NCBI GenBank assembly: GCA_030068145.1 | Contig: JAPJBO010000972.1 | Span: forward strand, 1 to 64,000 | Length of the DNA: 64,000 nt | Origin: Diplonema papillatum | Lineage: Eukaryota > Euglenozoa > Diplonemea > Diplonemida > Diplonemidae | Direction: 5' to 3' | Part shown: positions 30,434 to 40,935 of the stretch, one piece after another | Layout: every line of letters begins with the position of its first letter | How positions within the stretch are numbered: position 1 is the first letter of the stretch | Position numbers and translations under genes: made by a program | The notes under the pieces: model-generated | What the model was told of the DNA's origin: nothing | The model's input: the letters and a program-made list of their open reading frames with translations, nothing else | Databases searched by the model: none

Positions 30434-30835
30434 GTGCCCGAAATTTGCGTTTTTTGCGGAGTTTCTCAGCCCCCCGGAGAAATACCGGAGGGGGGGGCGG
30501 CGGGAAAAGGCTGCCCCAGGCCCCGTGCTGGGCCCCGGGTACGAGGCCAAACTTTACACCCGAACTTAGCTTCGCCCGGACTTTTTTTCGCCCGAACTTA
30601 GCTTCACCCGAGCTTTGCTTCGCCCGAACTTTGCTTCACCTAACTTTGCTCACCCGAACTTAGCTTCGCCCGAACTTTGTTTCGCCCGAACTTTGTTTCG
30701 CCCGAACTTAGCTTCACCAGAACTTTGCTTCACCCGAACTTAGCTTCGCCCGAACTTTGCTTCACCAGAACTTAGCTTCGCCCGAACTTTGCTTCACCCG
30801 AACTTAGCTTCGCCGAACTTTGTTTCGCCTGCCAG
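30434..30835 (+). repeat. Module fragment with short-repeat array
   Basis: Begins within the module at GCCCGAAATTTGCG, passes the GC-rich tract and carries about 18 short units. It is cut at CTTTGTTTCGCCTGCCAGG before the usual tail, so head and tail are both missing. Confidence 0.75.
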
Positions 30836-30968
30836 GGGTTCAGGCTGAAGCGACATCATCCCACCAACGGATTGCGATGCCGCTCGCGTTGGACACATCT
30901 GTTTCAGCCGCGGAGATTGTCAACATCGTCGAAGGCGTTCGCTGAGTCTGAGGGCTTGGCTGCAAATG

Positions 30969-31035
30969 ACCCGCAAACCCGCAAACCCGCAAACCCGCAA
31001 ACCCGCAAACCCCGCAAACCCGCAAACCCGCAAGT
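30969..31035 (+). repeat. 8-bp AAACCCGC tandem repeat
   Basis: Seven units of AACCCGCA, one with an extra C. The reverse complement TTTGCGGGTTT occurs at 34173, with related GGTATGCGGG units to 34225, at the far side of the DDE-type gene. These may be the eroded ends of that element. Confidence 0.7.
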
Positions 31036-32546
31036 CGGCGCAACCGTTCGTTTGAAAGAGTCGCCGCTGTGACGTCGTGTAGAGCGCGCCGGATGCCACC
31101 TATTGCTTTGTGAATTACATCGTTACCTGTAAGCTTCTCTAGTGCAGTCAACACCTGAGTTAATGCTCAGGTCGCCGGCCTTACCTGAAGCAAGGTCAGA
31201 CAGTGTAGGCTTAGACCTATTCTGTAGCCCGTTACGCTAATGCCTTGACAACTTGCTGTTCGAGCCCTTATCACTGGGACTTGTGCACTGACTAGCGAGA
31301 CTGAGCGAATGTACACATGGTACACGGCTGAATGTGTACATGCTTCGATGCATACGTGCATGCGCGTTGCACATAAGTACGAGAATATGGCAGTAACGGC
31401 AGGGCCGTTGTCGAAAGTCACAGTGCAGACCTGAGCCACCGTTCACACCCCCGATCCGACTGGCCGACGAAAGAAGGCTAAGTTGCCGGAACAAACGTGT
31501 ACGCATACAATGACAACCATGTTATGACGAGGACGGTTGGCTACAGGCAGCTGCATCTGTCAGTCACGGGCGCTCCACCTGACCTACCCGGCCGTCACGA
31601 GTAAGGCCTACATGGGGGGATCAGTTTGCAGGAAGCCCCGACAATCGAATTCCTCCCCGTTTCCATTTTTCTTTCAGTATCAGTTCAGTTTCTAACCCGA
31701 CAGTAAACCCGGCCCAGTGAAGCCGTTGCCTACGGGCGTCGACATGTTAAAAAAAAAAAAAAAGAATCCCCGCACTTTCTAGCGTTATTTCGTGAGTTTC
31801 CCCACCCGGACTCCGCCGACCAAGGAATCCTGGTGTTCATTTTGTCGATAGAAGGCACTCTCGACGAGTCTCGTCAAGTCTCGAACCAGCTGAATCGAGG
31901 AATCCAGTTGAGCCTTGAGCCTCGAACTTGAGCTTAAATGCCTCCCGTTTCCGTTCCGAATCGAGGCTCTCGGATTCGGGACGGAAGTTTCATTTGGCAG
32001 TAGCTGAGTTACAGTGAGTAACCGTCATCAAGACATGGGCGTATTCAGTCTGACAGTCATCACACCGTCATTCAGTTGCGACCCGGCCTACCGTCGTATC
32101 AAGCATTCAAGTCTCATCAACAATCAAGTTTGGATGAACTTCTTCTTCGCAATATTCACGTCATTGGAAGCTTGCCAGAATGGGAAGTCAGGGAAAGGAC
32201 GAACGAGATCCTGATTCACGACTGAAGAACACGTTGAGTCAGACTGCGGTCCGCAGCGGATGACACTGTGACACCGACAGTGTCACACAAAAAAAAAAGT
32301 GCGCTGACACCACACGCGGCCGATGTCATGGGCCGACATGGGTTGGATGATGGGTCGTCCACTCCAGACCATGATGGGACAGACGACTCGAGGGAACGTC
32401 ACAAGGCTACACTATCTATAGGCCGACCAAAGCAGCGACAACGTCAACAATCAGAACTTCTCACGGAAGTCAGTTGCATGGCATGAGACCATCGCTGGTT
32501 GGCGTGACGTAGCAGTCTGAGCAGACCTTTTCAACGACGTCTTGCT
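31036..32546. other. Stretch without recognised genes
   Basis: No convincing coding frame. There is an A run at 31750-31763 and a 9-bp stem hairpin TGACACTGT/ACAGTGTCA near 32262-32286. The region between 31800 and 32000 repeats TCGA-rich motifs (CTCGACGAGTCTCG, AATCGAGGAATCC). Confidence 0.45.
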
Positions 32547-34331
32547 CTAGAACAGCTTCGATGAAGAGATGTGCAGAAAATAGACCCGGGGGTAGTAGGG
32601 AAGTTCATAAAACAACGCTGTCTCCTGCATTGACCTGTGCAGAAAGAACGGTGCACGCAGCGGAGGGATGCTCTTGCAATGCGCACACTCCCTTGTTGCG
32701 TTCGGGCCCTCGCACCGCCGGAAGATCACAATGTTCTTCCTTCGGTCCATGTGACGACACATGAGGCGGTACTCTGGCATGATTGCAGCCAGGTCCGGGT
32801 CATCATTGATGACCTTTCTCGACGACGAGAGGAACCGCTGCAGGTCCTCGTAGTCCGTGTAGATCCGCCGACGGCGAGGAGCCGCAGCCGAGGCGGCAAC
32901 AGCGAGACAGGCAGCGACTGCGGCTCGGATGCTGCTGGGTGGTGAGTCGCATTTTTCAACCACCGGGGCCAGCGTCGTCATCAAAGACGCCACCACAGAA
33001 GCAAGGACAACAGCAGGTGGACTGGGAGCGCCCTTCTTGCTTTTCCTCCCCTTCTGTCGTACCTCCGGAGGAGCAGCCCAATCAGTCGGTGCAACGGCGG
33101 TGCACTTGAAGGTCAGGCGCTCCGTGTCGAAGGTGAACCTGGAACTCATCGCCTCCATGGCTGTGGAGTGCATCTTCCTGTCCTCGTGCTGCGTGGACTT
33201 CGGAGCCGATCCGAATGTGCAACCTGACAGCTTTTTGGACAAGTGCGACATTGCCCTTTCGACGGGGTTGTACGCACTGTGCCCAGCTGCGTACGTGACG
33301 CACACCAGCGCATCGAGACGAAAGTCCCGAAACAACCGCCACAAAGAGAAGGCGGTTGTCATCGAGGACGGGGCGTAGTCGCAGGCGTTGTCCGAAATTA
33401 CGCAAACGACGGGCGGAACGCACACCCTTTCCATCAACACGACCCGAGTGTCGTTGACGTTTGTCTGGCTGTTCGTGCGGGAGTACTTGGTCGACCGCAG
33501 GAAGATCCGGACAGGCCCATTCCGGGGGTAGGGAAAATGGAGACGATTGCGGGCGTCTCCAGTTGCGTTGTTCCTCGAGAGGCTCAGCTCCGCAGGATCG
33601 GGGACCAACTCCAGCACACAGACCGGCTTGACACCTGCCCCGGTCACGAAGCTGTGATCCGGGACCTGAGGCTTGCGAGGTTGGTTGTCTGCAGCTCCTT
33701 CGGGGTCAACACGGTAGTACGTCTTTGTGTTGATGTTCTTGTTAACAGCAACAGCCCCCAAAGGAACGATGCACTTCGCATCGACGCTGAGGACCATTGC
33801 TTCATCGCGTGGACCAGAAGTGGTCAGGTTAGCGGAAGCGTTGGCGAACACGGCTGCCTCGACCACCAACCGCACCTGGGACCTGCAGAAGTGATCGTCA
33901 ACATGATCATCCCGCCCCGTGTCCTCGTGCCCTTCGAGCCGGACGTCGAAGAAGTCGAGGTAACTCGACGCAGCTTTGCGGCCAGCATTCGGCGCCTTGA
34001 ATAAGCGCCGCAAGCAAGAATCCGACAAAGCGAAGCCTTCAGCTTCGAGGAGGCGGTGAAGCTCGGTCGGCGTACACCCCGCCTTCAGCTCAGATTCCCT
34101 TCGCCGCGCGTGGCTCTGGGCGGAGTATCCAGAAAGCAAGAGACGGATGCGATCAACAAGAGCAGGGTATCGGGTTTGCGGGTTTAGGTATGCGGGTTCG
34201 GGTATGCGGGGGGGGTTCGGGTATGCGTACCTTACACAAAAATTGTAAAAATCACACACAAATGGTGAAAAACTGGAAAATTTGGCAAACCCCAAATTTT
34301 CAGTTTCCGGTACAATTTTCACTTCCCACAA
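32547..34331 (-). CDS. DDE transposase-like protein
   Basis: A 594-codon minus-strand ORF. The first ~55 residues are read from repeat sequence, and no Met occurs between residue 1 and about 179, so the true start may be in an upstream exon or lost. A helix-turn-helix-like segment (CTPTELHRLLEAEGFALSDS) is followed by three well-placed acids: Asp184 in LSVDAKCIVPLG, Asp314 in CVISDNACDY and Glu358 in GHSAYNPVERAMSHL. The H-S-x-x-N-P-x-E-R signature is typical of the last acid of mariner-like, IS630-like and other DDE/RNase-H-fold transposases. A C-terminal part has C/H residues (RECAHCKSIPPL). The family is not identified. Inverted AAACCCGC-type repeats flank it. Confidence 0.6.
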   Translation of the reverse strand: MWEVKIVPETENLGFAKFSSFSPFVCDFYNFCVRYAYPNPPRIPEPAYLNPQTRYPALVDRIRLLLSGYSAQSHARRRESELKAGCTPTELHRLLEAEGFALSDSCLRRLFKAPNAGRKAASSYLDFFDVRLEGHEDTGRDDHVDDHFCRSQVRLVVEAAVFANASANLTTSGPRDEAMVLSVDAKCIVPLGAVAVNKNINTKTYYRVDPEGAADNQPRKPQVPDHSFVTGAGVKPVCVLELVPDPAELSLSRNNATGDARNRLHFPYPRNGPVRIFLRSTKYSRTNSQTNVNDTRVVLMERVCVPPVVCVISDNACDYAPSSMTTAFSLWRLFRDFRLDALVCVTYAAGHSAYNPVERAMSHLSKKLSGCTFGSAPKSTQHEDRKMHSTAMEAMSSRFTFDTERLTFKCTAVAPTDWAAPPEVRQKGRKSKKGAPSPPAVVLASVVASLMTTLAPVVEKCDSPPSSIRAAVAACLAVAASAAAPRRRRIYTDYEDLQRFLSSSRKVINDDPDLAAIMPEYRLMCRHMDRRKNIVIFRRCEGPNATRECAHCKSIPPLRAPFFLHRSMQETALFYELPYYPRVYFLHISSSKLF

Positions 34332-34435
34332 ATTTTCACTTCCCGGAAAAAATTTTCACTTCCCGGAACAAATTTTCACTTCCCGGAACAAATTTTCACT
34401 TCCCGGAATAAATTTTCACTTCCCGGAACAAATTA
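34310..34435 (+). repeat. 20-bp tandem repeat AAATTTTCACTTCCCGGAAC
   Basis: Six near-perfect copies of a 20-21-bp unit lie just outside the 5' end of the DDE-type gene. The first copies are diverged. Confidence 0.85.
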
Positions 34436-34487
34436 GTCGGAAAAAAGCCTGAAAAAAAGCTCACCCAGGAATAAATTAGCTCGACCC

Positions 34488-34564
34488 GGGGGGAGGGGGG
34501 GGGTCTGGTTTATCCGGCCATCCGGCCAAAGTGGCTGATCCTTAACAAGAGCGCTGCCCCCCCC
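34488..34564 (+). repeat. G-run/C-run bounded small element, copy 1
   Basis: A G run, then TCTGGTTTATCCGGCCATCC, GGCCAAAGTGGCTGATCC, TTAACAAGAGCGCTG and a C run. The core is about 55 bp and is near-identical in three places in this window (also 34840 and 44140). The complementary homopolymers could pair as a stem. Confidence 0.8.
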
Positions 34565-35060
34565 AGGCATCTTGTTAAGAACCATCCATCCATCCATCAG
34601 CGGCGACCCCCCCACCCCCCCCTCAGGCTATTTTCACTGTGGAGGGGGAGACGCTACCTGTCACACTCTAAGGTGGTCACCACGGTGGGCGGTCAGAAAA
34701 AAAAAAATTTTTTTTTTGCCCCAAATACCCCAAATACCACACTTTGGAAAATTTTTGTGGGCCCACTTTTGGCAGGGAATTTTGACCATTTCACCTTAGA
34801 GAATTTGACCACCCAGCCTCCAAGGCAACTGCACTGTAGAGGGGGGGGGGGTCTGGTTTATCCGGCCATCCGGCCAAAGTGGCTGATCCTTAACAAGAGC
34901 GCTGCCCACAAAAAAAAAAACTTTTTTTTTGGGCCGGAATCCCTAAAAACTCGCATTTCGGAAAGTTTTTGTCCCACATTTTTCCCAGGGCATTTTGACC
35001 ATTTCACCTTAGAGCCTCCGCCCGCTCAGCCCCTATGGTAAATGCACGACTGTGAGCTTT
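34565..35060. other. Diverged tandem copies of an A/T-run repeat
   Basis: Two related blocks (about 34670-34830 and 34905-35035) share an A run followed by a T run, TTTTGACCATTTCACCTTAG and a Gln-poor, non-coding composition. The second small G/C-run element sits between them. No gene is seen. Confidence 0.5.
34840..34908 (+). repeat. G-run/C-run bounded small element, copy 2
   Basis: Same core as 34488-34564 after a run of G. The right C run is reduced to CCC before an A run. Confidence 0.8.
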
Positions 35061-35069
35061 TTTTATCAA

Positions 35070-35406
35070 ATTAAATTGCCTCCTTGGAGAGAGTCACTCG
35101 GAGCCGTTGTTCCTTCTCCATCCGCCAATTTAACATCCGTTTAATTCATGTCATACCTACCAAAGGATCATTCACGGTGAGCTCTCCTTAGCTGGCTTGC
35201 TGGTACCTTGGGAACGAGCTGACCGGCGAAGTTGGCTGCCCGGCGGCTGCCCCAGTTGGGGAGATCGGTCCTCCTGGCTACCGCATCAGTCACAGCTCAA
35301 CTGGCGAAGGCCTGAGTTGGCTTCAATCTAACACAACTGGCTGCGGCGGGCCGGCTCACGATGCCTGGCTGCTCGCATTCGCCTCGCGGGACTCTGGGAT
35401 TATCCC
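35070..35406 (+). repeat. Shared 5' end of unit 1
   Basis: Runs from ATTAAATTGCCTCC to GGACTCTGGGATTATCCC and is nearly identical to 36901-37237, differing by only a couple of bases. It is rich in short inverted motifs such as AGCTGGCTTGC and GAACGAGCTGACCGG, suggesting a structured RNA leader. Confidence 0.85.
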
Positions 35407-36817
35407 TCCGCCGGTCAAGCTCAGCAAGCCAGGGAGACTAACCTTGATCCACTGCGGGGAAGTGGGGAGAGAAGAACGGGTGGGGCGCGGGGAGCTTCAT
35501 ATGAATCCCGAGGAGGACCGACCTACGAGGGTGCGGCGTAGCAATGAGCTAGTCGCACCGGGTTGTAAAACCGGACCGTCTCTACGCACTACGGATCGCG
35601 CGTGTGCTTCTCCCCGTACAACCTCACCACGTCCTCCGACGCCCAGTCCCCCAGCTCGCAAACCTGCATCACCCCTCCCCGCCTTCAGCAGTGTGCAACC
35701 ACCGACCCTGGCGCTGCGTCGTGTGTGTGTACGCGGGTCTCCTTCCTGGACTCCCCCGCCGACATCCCGTTAATAACGGCGAAGAGTCCCCGCTGTGTCC
35801 TTGTATCGCAGAGTGCCTCCCTGAATGAGCGGTACCCGCAGTTGGGGCACAGGAGCTGACTTGACCCGGCCAAGCGCTTCAGGAGGGTGAACACCTCGAC
35901 GGGCAGAAGCGGATGGAGGACGGTGCTGGGCCGGAAAGCGTGAGCGAAGGCACCAAATTGATGGCCTTGAACGTCAAGTACCGCATGCGTTCCTCTTGCC
36001 CTTCGCCATGCGCCACTCGACCCTGAGCCGTCCTCCATTTAGAGTGCCGTCCTCTGCGCGGATCGCCCAGAATTCGGGCAGCGCCGTAGTCGCCCGTAGT
36101 CCGGATGGCATCAAAAGTCGTCCTGAACTCCTTCACGCCCAGCGGCTCCGCCTGCTGTGGGTCCGGCGACTCCTTCCCGAGGACGGCCATCATTCTACCC
36201 ACGATATTCAGCGGGTCATCGAGAACACAACCCCGCGGCTTTGTTCTCTGCAATGTGAGCTGCCCCGTCGTCGCCCATCAGCAGCAGGTGACCGCCGAAC
36301 TCCTCCAACCTCTCCACCGTGGTTGGGAGAGGCTCAGCCCATGCTACTACCACCACGACACGTACCCGGCCGTGTTCGAGTCGTATGTGGCCTTCGAGCC
36401 CACCGTCGTGTAACGGGCCCGCATGGCCCTGCGGGCCACCTCGGCTGAGTTCCGACTGAGGGACCTCTTAAGCGCTGCCCTCTGCAGAGTCCGTCTCCTT
36501 GCTCGCTGACCGGGCGGAGACCGGGGCGGTGTGTCCTTGGCACCGTCCCTGCTCGGGGCGGGACCCCGTTCGCGGGGCCCCGCTCCTAGCTCTGCCGCCA
36601 CGCTGCGAAAACGCTTGTAGTCTTCCTCGGCCGGCCGCGGCTTCCTGATGAGAGAGATTCAGGAAGCACCCTGCACGGCATTACACGGAAGGAGGTCAGG
36701 GGCACGACCTCGGGCAACCCCGCGAGTGAGCGAACCAGAGCTTTCCACTCGACCCCCCTCTCATGCCGTCTAACCGTGCAACGTCTCATGTCATTATTTT
36801 CTTCGGGTGGGCGGGCG
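35407..36817. other. Interior of unit 1, no intact gene
   Basis: Several overlapping frames are open on both strands but none has a recognisable motif for more than a few residues. A CPNCGYRSFREALC scrap on the minus strand near 35815-35860 has a Cys pair. Probably decayed coding sequence of the element. Confidence 0.4.
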
Positions 36818-36900
36818 GGAGAAACAAATGACTGATCCGGTTTGGTGGAGATCCGCGCTCCTGCCGGGGCTTTGCTCGGGATTAGCTGAATTAAACACCT

Positions 36901-37237
36901 ATTAAATTGCCTCCTTGGAGAGAGTCACTCGGAGCCGTTGTTCCTTCTCCATCCGCCAATTTAACATCCGTTTAATTCATGTCATACCTACCAAAGGATC
37001 ATTCACGGTTAGCTCTCCTTAGCTGGCTTGCTGGTACCTTGGGAACGAGCTGACCGGCGAAGTTGGCTGCCCGGCGGCTGCCTCAGTTGGGGAGATCGGT
37101 CCTCCTGGCTACCGCATCAGTCACAGCTCAACTGGCGAAGGCCTGAGTTGGCTTCAATCTAACACAACTGGCTGCGGCGGGCCGGCTCACGATGCCTGGC
37201 TGCTCGCATTCGCCTCGCGGGACTCTGGGATTATCCC
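36901..37237 (+). repeat. Shared 5' end of unit 2
   Basis: Second copy of 35070-35406. It follows directly after the CACCT end of unit 1 with no spacer. Confidence 0.85.
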
Positions 37238-38589
37238 AATGGCTCTATCCCAATGGACCGACGCAAAAGAGAAGAGAAGCCAAAGATCAATGCGCAAGAA
37301 CCAGCAGCCTACGGCACAAGCTGGAGGTGCCCGGGACCAAGAGGTCTGCCGTCGCCCCATCGTTCGTGTGGAAGCCCGGCATCCGCCTAACCGGGCACCG
37401 CCGAGGAACGGACACGGCATAGGAGTGGACAGGGCGACTCGGAAGGTCCGCTACGTTCATCTCGCCTTCGCCCTGACGATGCCTTTCTACAGCCCGTGAA
37501 CCGGGGCAAGCAGCATTCTAGCTAGACTGGCCCTGGACAAGGCTCGCCAGAACGACGTTGTCCCAACGAAACTTGCACGCCCGTCATCTCCGTATGCCAC
37601 AGACCGGCCACCGACACGGACGCGAGCTTCAGTGCGTGAATCAGCGGCCCGGACGCCCGGACAGGAAGCGCAGTAGTAGACGACACCACGCCGTCTGTAA
37701 GAACGACAGGGTTGCACCCAACCCCTTCGAGCAGGCATCCGTAAACAGCTTCCCATGTCCGGACTAAGCGAGTTGAGGGGAACCGACTTCTCAAAGACCC
37801 TAGACAACCCACCACTGGAGCGATACACGAGGCTCGCGACCCAGCTTGAATTTTCTGCGCTTCGGCGCGCCTGGATAAAAGCTGGAGAGGCACCCTACCA
37901 CCTTGCCAAACAGGGAGGACGAGGCGACCCCCAACTTCCCTGCTAGCGACGCGGCCTCGCCCGGTGCCAGAGTCGTGAGGGAGAACGCCCTCCAGAACGA
38001 ACACCAACGTACCCTTCCGCGCCCGGCGGTCAAGACAATCAAGTCCAGGTGCCGAAAGCTGGTGTCCCGTGGGGTCGTCCCGTCGCCGCCCAGAGCTCCT
38101 GCAGATGACATCGTCCTGCGCCTTCATCCGTCTGCAGCAAATCTTTCAGAGGCCATCATTGGCCAGCTGCCGCCCACCTCCACGAAGACGTCGACGATGC
38201 CCAGCTTGACCCTCGCCGCCATGTCGACCGCCATATTGACTGCACGAACGCATGGAGGCTCGTCCGCCATATCTCCTGGTCCGGCGTCAGCCGGGCGACC
38301 GGCGACCATAAAGCGCCGCAGAAAAACTCGCTCATAGGCAGCCCCACTTCGACCACGAAGCCTCTGTCCACCTCTTTCTGCACCGACGCCCAGATGGCCT
38401 CCTTGTTGGCGACCGGTTCGCCCCTGACGGCCCTCTTGGCCCTCGCGAGCACGTCGGGCTGGCCCCGAATCAGCTCCTCGACTGACACGTCCGGGTCCCG
38501 GCGTCGGGCAACCCTTTCAGAGATTCGCCAAGAGGTTGTCAGGCCTCGGCGATGCCCAGCTCCCAGGAATTTCGCCGGCCACATGGCAG

Positions 38590-40060
38590 GCATCCAGCGG
38601 TCCAGACGGACCTCAACCAGGCGAGCTTGCACTGTGTGCGTGGCACGGGTCTACACGTCAACGACCATGCGCTCGACAGGCGCCTGACGGATCTCGGCAA
38701 AGCAAGCACAGACCGCAGCAGCAGTGAGTCTACGCGTCAGTGCTCAGGCCAGACGGATTTCAGCCAGGCGAGCTTCGCCGTGCACGCGGCACGGCGGATC
38801 TCAGCCAAAAGCGCGCCTACACGTCAGCTGTCAGGCCAGACTGATCGCAGCCAGGAGAGCTTCGTGCCGTGCACGCGGCACGGCGGATCTCGGCCGAAGC
38901 GACATCCACAGAGGATTAGAGTCCCGTATTTCCTCGGCGAGCCATGTAACTCCTTGCTAGCACGAGTCGCTCAGTTTGGGAATGCTGAGCTAATCTGCAC
39001 GTCAGTTACCAGGCCAGATGGACTCATCCAGGCGAGCTTCACGCCATGCACGCGGCATGGCGGATCTTCAACCGCAGCGAGCCTACACGTCAACGACCAT
39101 GCGCTCGACAGGCGCCCGACGGACCCCCGGTACGGCGAGCATGCACGCTGCGCGCGTGGCACGGCAGACCGCAGCAGAAGCGAGCCTACACGTCAGCCGT
39201 CAGGCCAACTCATCTCAGCCAGGAGAGCTTCATGCCGTGCACGCGACACGGCGGATCTCAGCCAAGGAGCCTGCACGTCAGTGACCAGACCAGATGGATC
39301 TCAACCAGGCAAACTTCACGCCGTGCACGAGGCACAGCGAGCCTACACGTCAACGACCATGCGCTCGACAGGCACATGACGGATCCCAGCCAAGCGAGCA
39401 TGCACGCTGTTGACCGCAGCAGAAGCGAGCCTACACGTCAGTGCTCAGGCCAGGCAGATTTCAGCAAGGCGAGCTTCGCCGTGCACGCGGCACGGCGGAT
39501 CTCAGCAGAAACGTGTCTAGACGTCAGGGATCAGGCTAGACGGATCTTAACCAGGCGCTTCACGCCGTGCACGGGCATCGCGGATCTCAGCCAAAGCGAG
39601 CCTGCACGTCAGTGACCAGGCCAGATGGATCTCAACCAGGCGAGCTTCACGCCGTGCACGCGGCACGGCGGATCTCAACCACAGGGAGCCTACACGTCAG
39701 TGACCAGGAACGGATCTCAACCAGGCGAGCTTCACGCCGTGCACGCTGCACGGCGGATCTCAACCAAAGCGAGCCTACACGTCGGTGATCAGGGTAGACG
39801 GATCTCAACCAGGCGAGCTTCACGCCGTGCACGCGGCACGGCGGATCTCAACCACAGGGAGCCTACACGTCAGTGACCAGGCCGGACGGATCTCAACCAG
39901 GCGAGCTTCACGCCGTGCACGCTGCACGGCGGATCTCAACCAAAGCGAGCCTACACGTCGGTGATCAGGGTAGACGGATCTCAACCAGGCGAGCTTCACG
40001 CCATGCACGCGGCACGGCGGATCTCAACCGAAGCGAGCCTGGCCGTCTTCGGCCTGGCGC
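38590..40060 (+). repeat. ~88-bp tandem repeat array inside unit 2
   Basis: Blocks CGAGCTTCACGCCGTGCACG, CGGCACGGCGGATCTCA and CCTACACGTCAGTGACCAG repeat. The best copies start at 39641, 39726, 39814, 39902 and 39990 (steps 85-88 bp), with more diverged and rearranged copies back to about 38600. Alternate copies match better, suggesting a 176-bp higher-order unit. It is a minisatellite grown inside the element; its open frames are artefacts. Confidence 0.85.
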
Positions 40061-40726
40061 TCGTCAGGCGCCAGACAGATCTCCGCATGGCACTTCGAGT
40101 ACTAGGCGGGATGAATCTCAGCTGGATCCAGCCGATCGACCGTCTCTCGGCGCGCGACGGCCCCCCTCAGGTGGACCGCGGCTCGTACCTCAGGCATCAG
40201 CCTGGCATGCCCCCACGCATGCTCTGCTACTCGGTATTCAGTCCCGGCGAGCAGTGGCAGGGCGCTCTCCAGCCAAACAGTAGACCAGAAACAAATGACT
40301 GATCCGGTTTGGTGGAGATCCGCGCTCCTGCCGGGGCTTTGCTCGGGATTAGCTGAATTAAACACCTATTTTATCAAGTTTATTTCTTGATTTTTTCTCG
40401 TCTTGCTCTCCGCTTGTTGTGGAAGCTGCAATATTGACGATTCCATCCTTGGATGGCGTGATTACCGTGGGCCTGGACCCTATCTGGACCCTAGCGCTAA
40501 CCCGGGGCCCGGGCCCCGGAGACCCTGGATTTACAGGTACCCTTGCCCCCCCCCCCCCCCCCTGCATGGCTGGCAGGTCACCCGGTGTCAAGCGACCGAC
40601 TCCGCAACTGCCGCTGGCCAGGTCAGGCTGGCACGAAGGAGTTACGGAGGGCGGCAGCTTGGGCAATGCCGACTTTGCGGAGGCATTCAACGGACGACGA
40701 TCTGTCGCAGTGGACACAAGGAGCTG

Positions 40727-40850
40727 AGCCCTGCGCTCCTTCCCAAAAACGCCAAGCAGCTCCTTTCGCTTCGCTGCGAGGTTATCCTTACCCTAATCTT
40801 GGCATCCGCGGAGTGCCCGTCCCGCGAGCGCTGTTCCAGAAACGGGCTAA
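40727..40850 (+). repeat. Duplicated scrap of the hAT-like gene
   Basis: CTGAGCCCTGCGCTCCTTCC to GCGCTGTTCCAGAAAC duplicates 42197-42315 with a few changes. It lies downstream of the gene's stop, between the left inverted repeat and the coding region. Confidence 0.85.
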
Positions 40851-40935
40851 AAAAACAAGAGTCGAGGGCCGAGGAAACCTTTCGGTATTTAGTATGTACA
40901 CTAAAACAAGGATTAATCATCTCTGCTCTCGGTAG

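Larger units (their letters stand above)
35070..40368. mobile_element. Two-unit tandem element flanked by a 9-bp target-site duplication
   Basis: TTTTATCAA lies at 35061-35069 and again at 40369-40377. Inside are two head-to-tail units: 35070-36900 and 36901-40368. Both begin with the same ~337 bp (ATTAAATTGCCTCCTTGGAG onward) and both end with the same ~85 bp (from AGAAACAAATGACTGATCCG to GAATTAAACACCT). The interiors differ completely. Shared ends plus one outer target duplication mean the pair probably inserted together, or the second unit arose by recombination at a shared end. No intact ORF is present; weak RT-like scraps occur on the minus strand of unit 2 (for example AIWASVQKEVDRGFVVE near 38350-38410). 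Confidence 0.75.

Noticed and set aside
35070..37237. LTR retrotransposon with the 337-bp repeats as LTRs
   Set aside because: The second repeat is followed by more element and by the same 85-bp tail as unit 1; the outer target duplication encloses both units, not the two repeats.
38552..39379. 275-codon plus-strand frame in the 88-bp array
   Set aside because: It is a read-through of the minisatellite; near-duplicate peptides appear in several frames.
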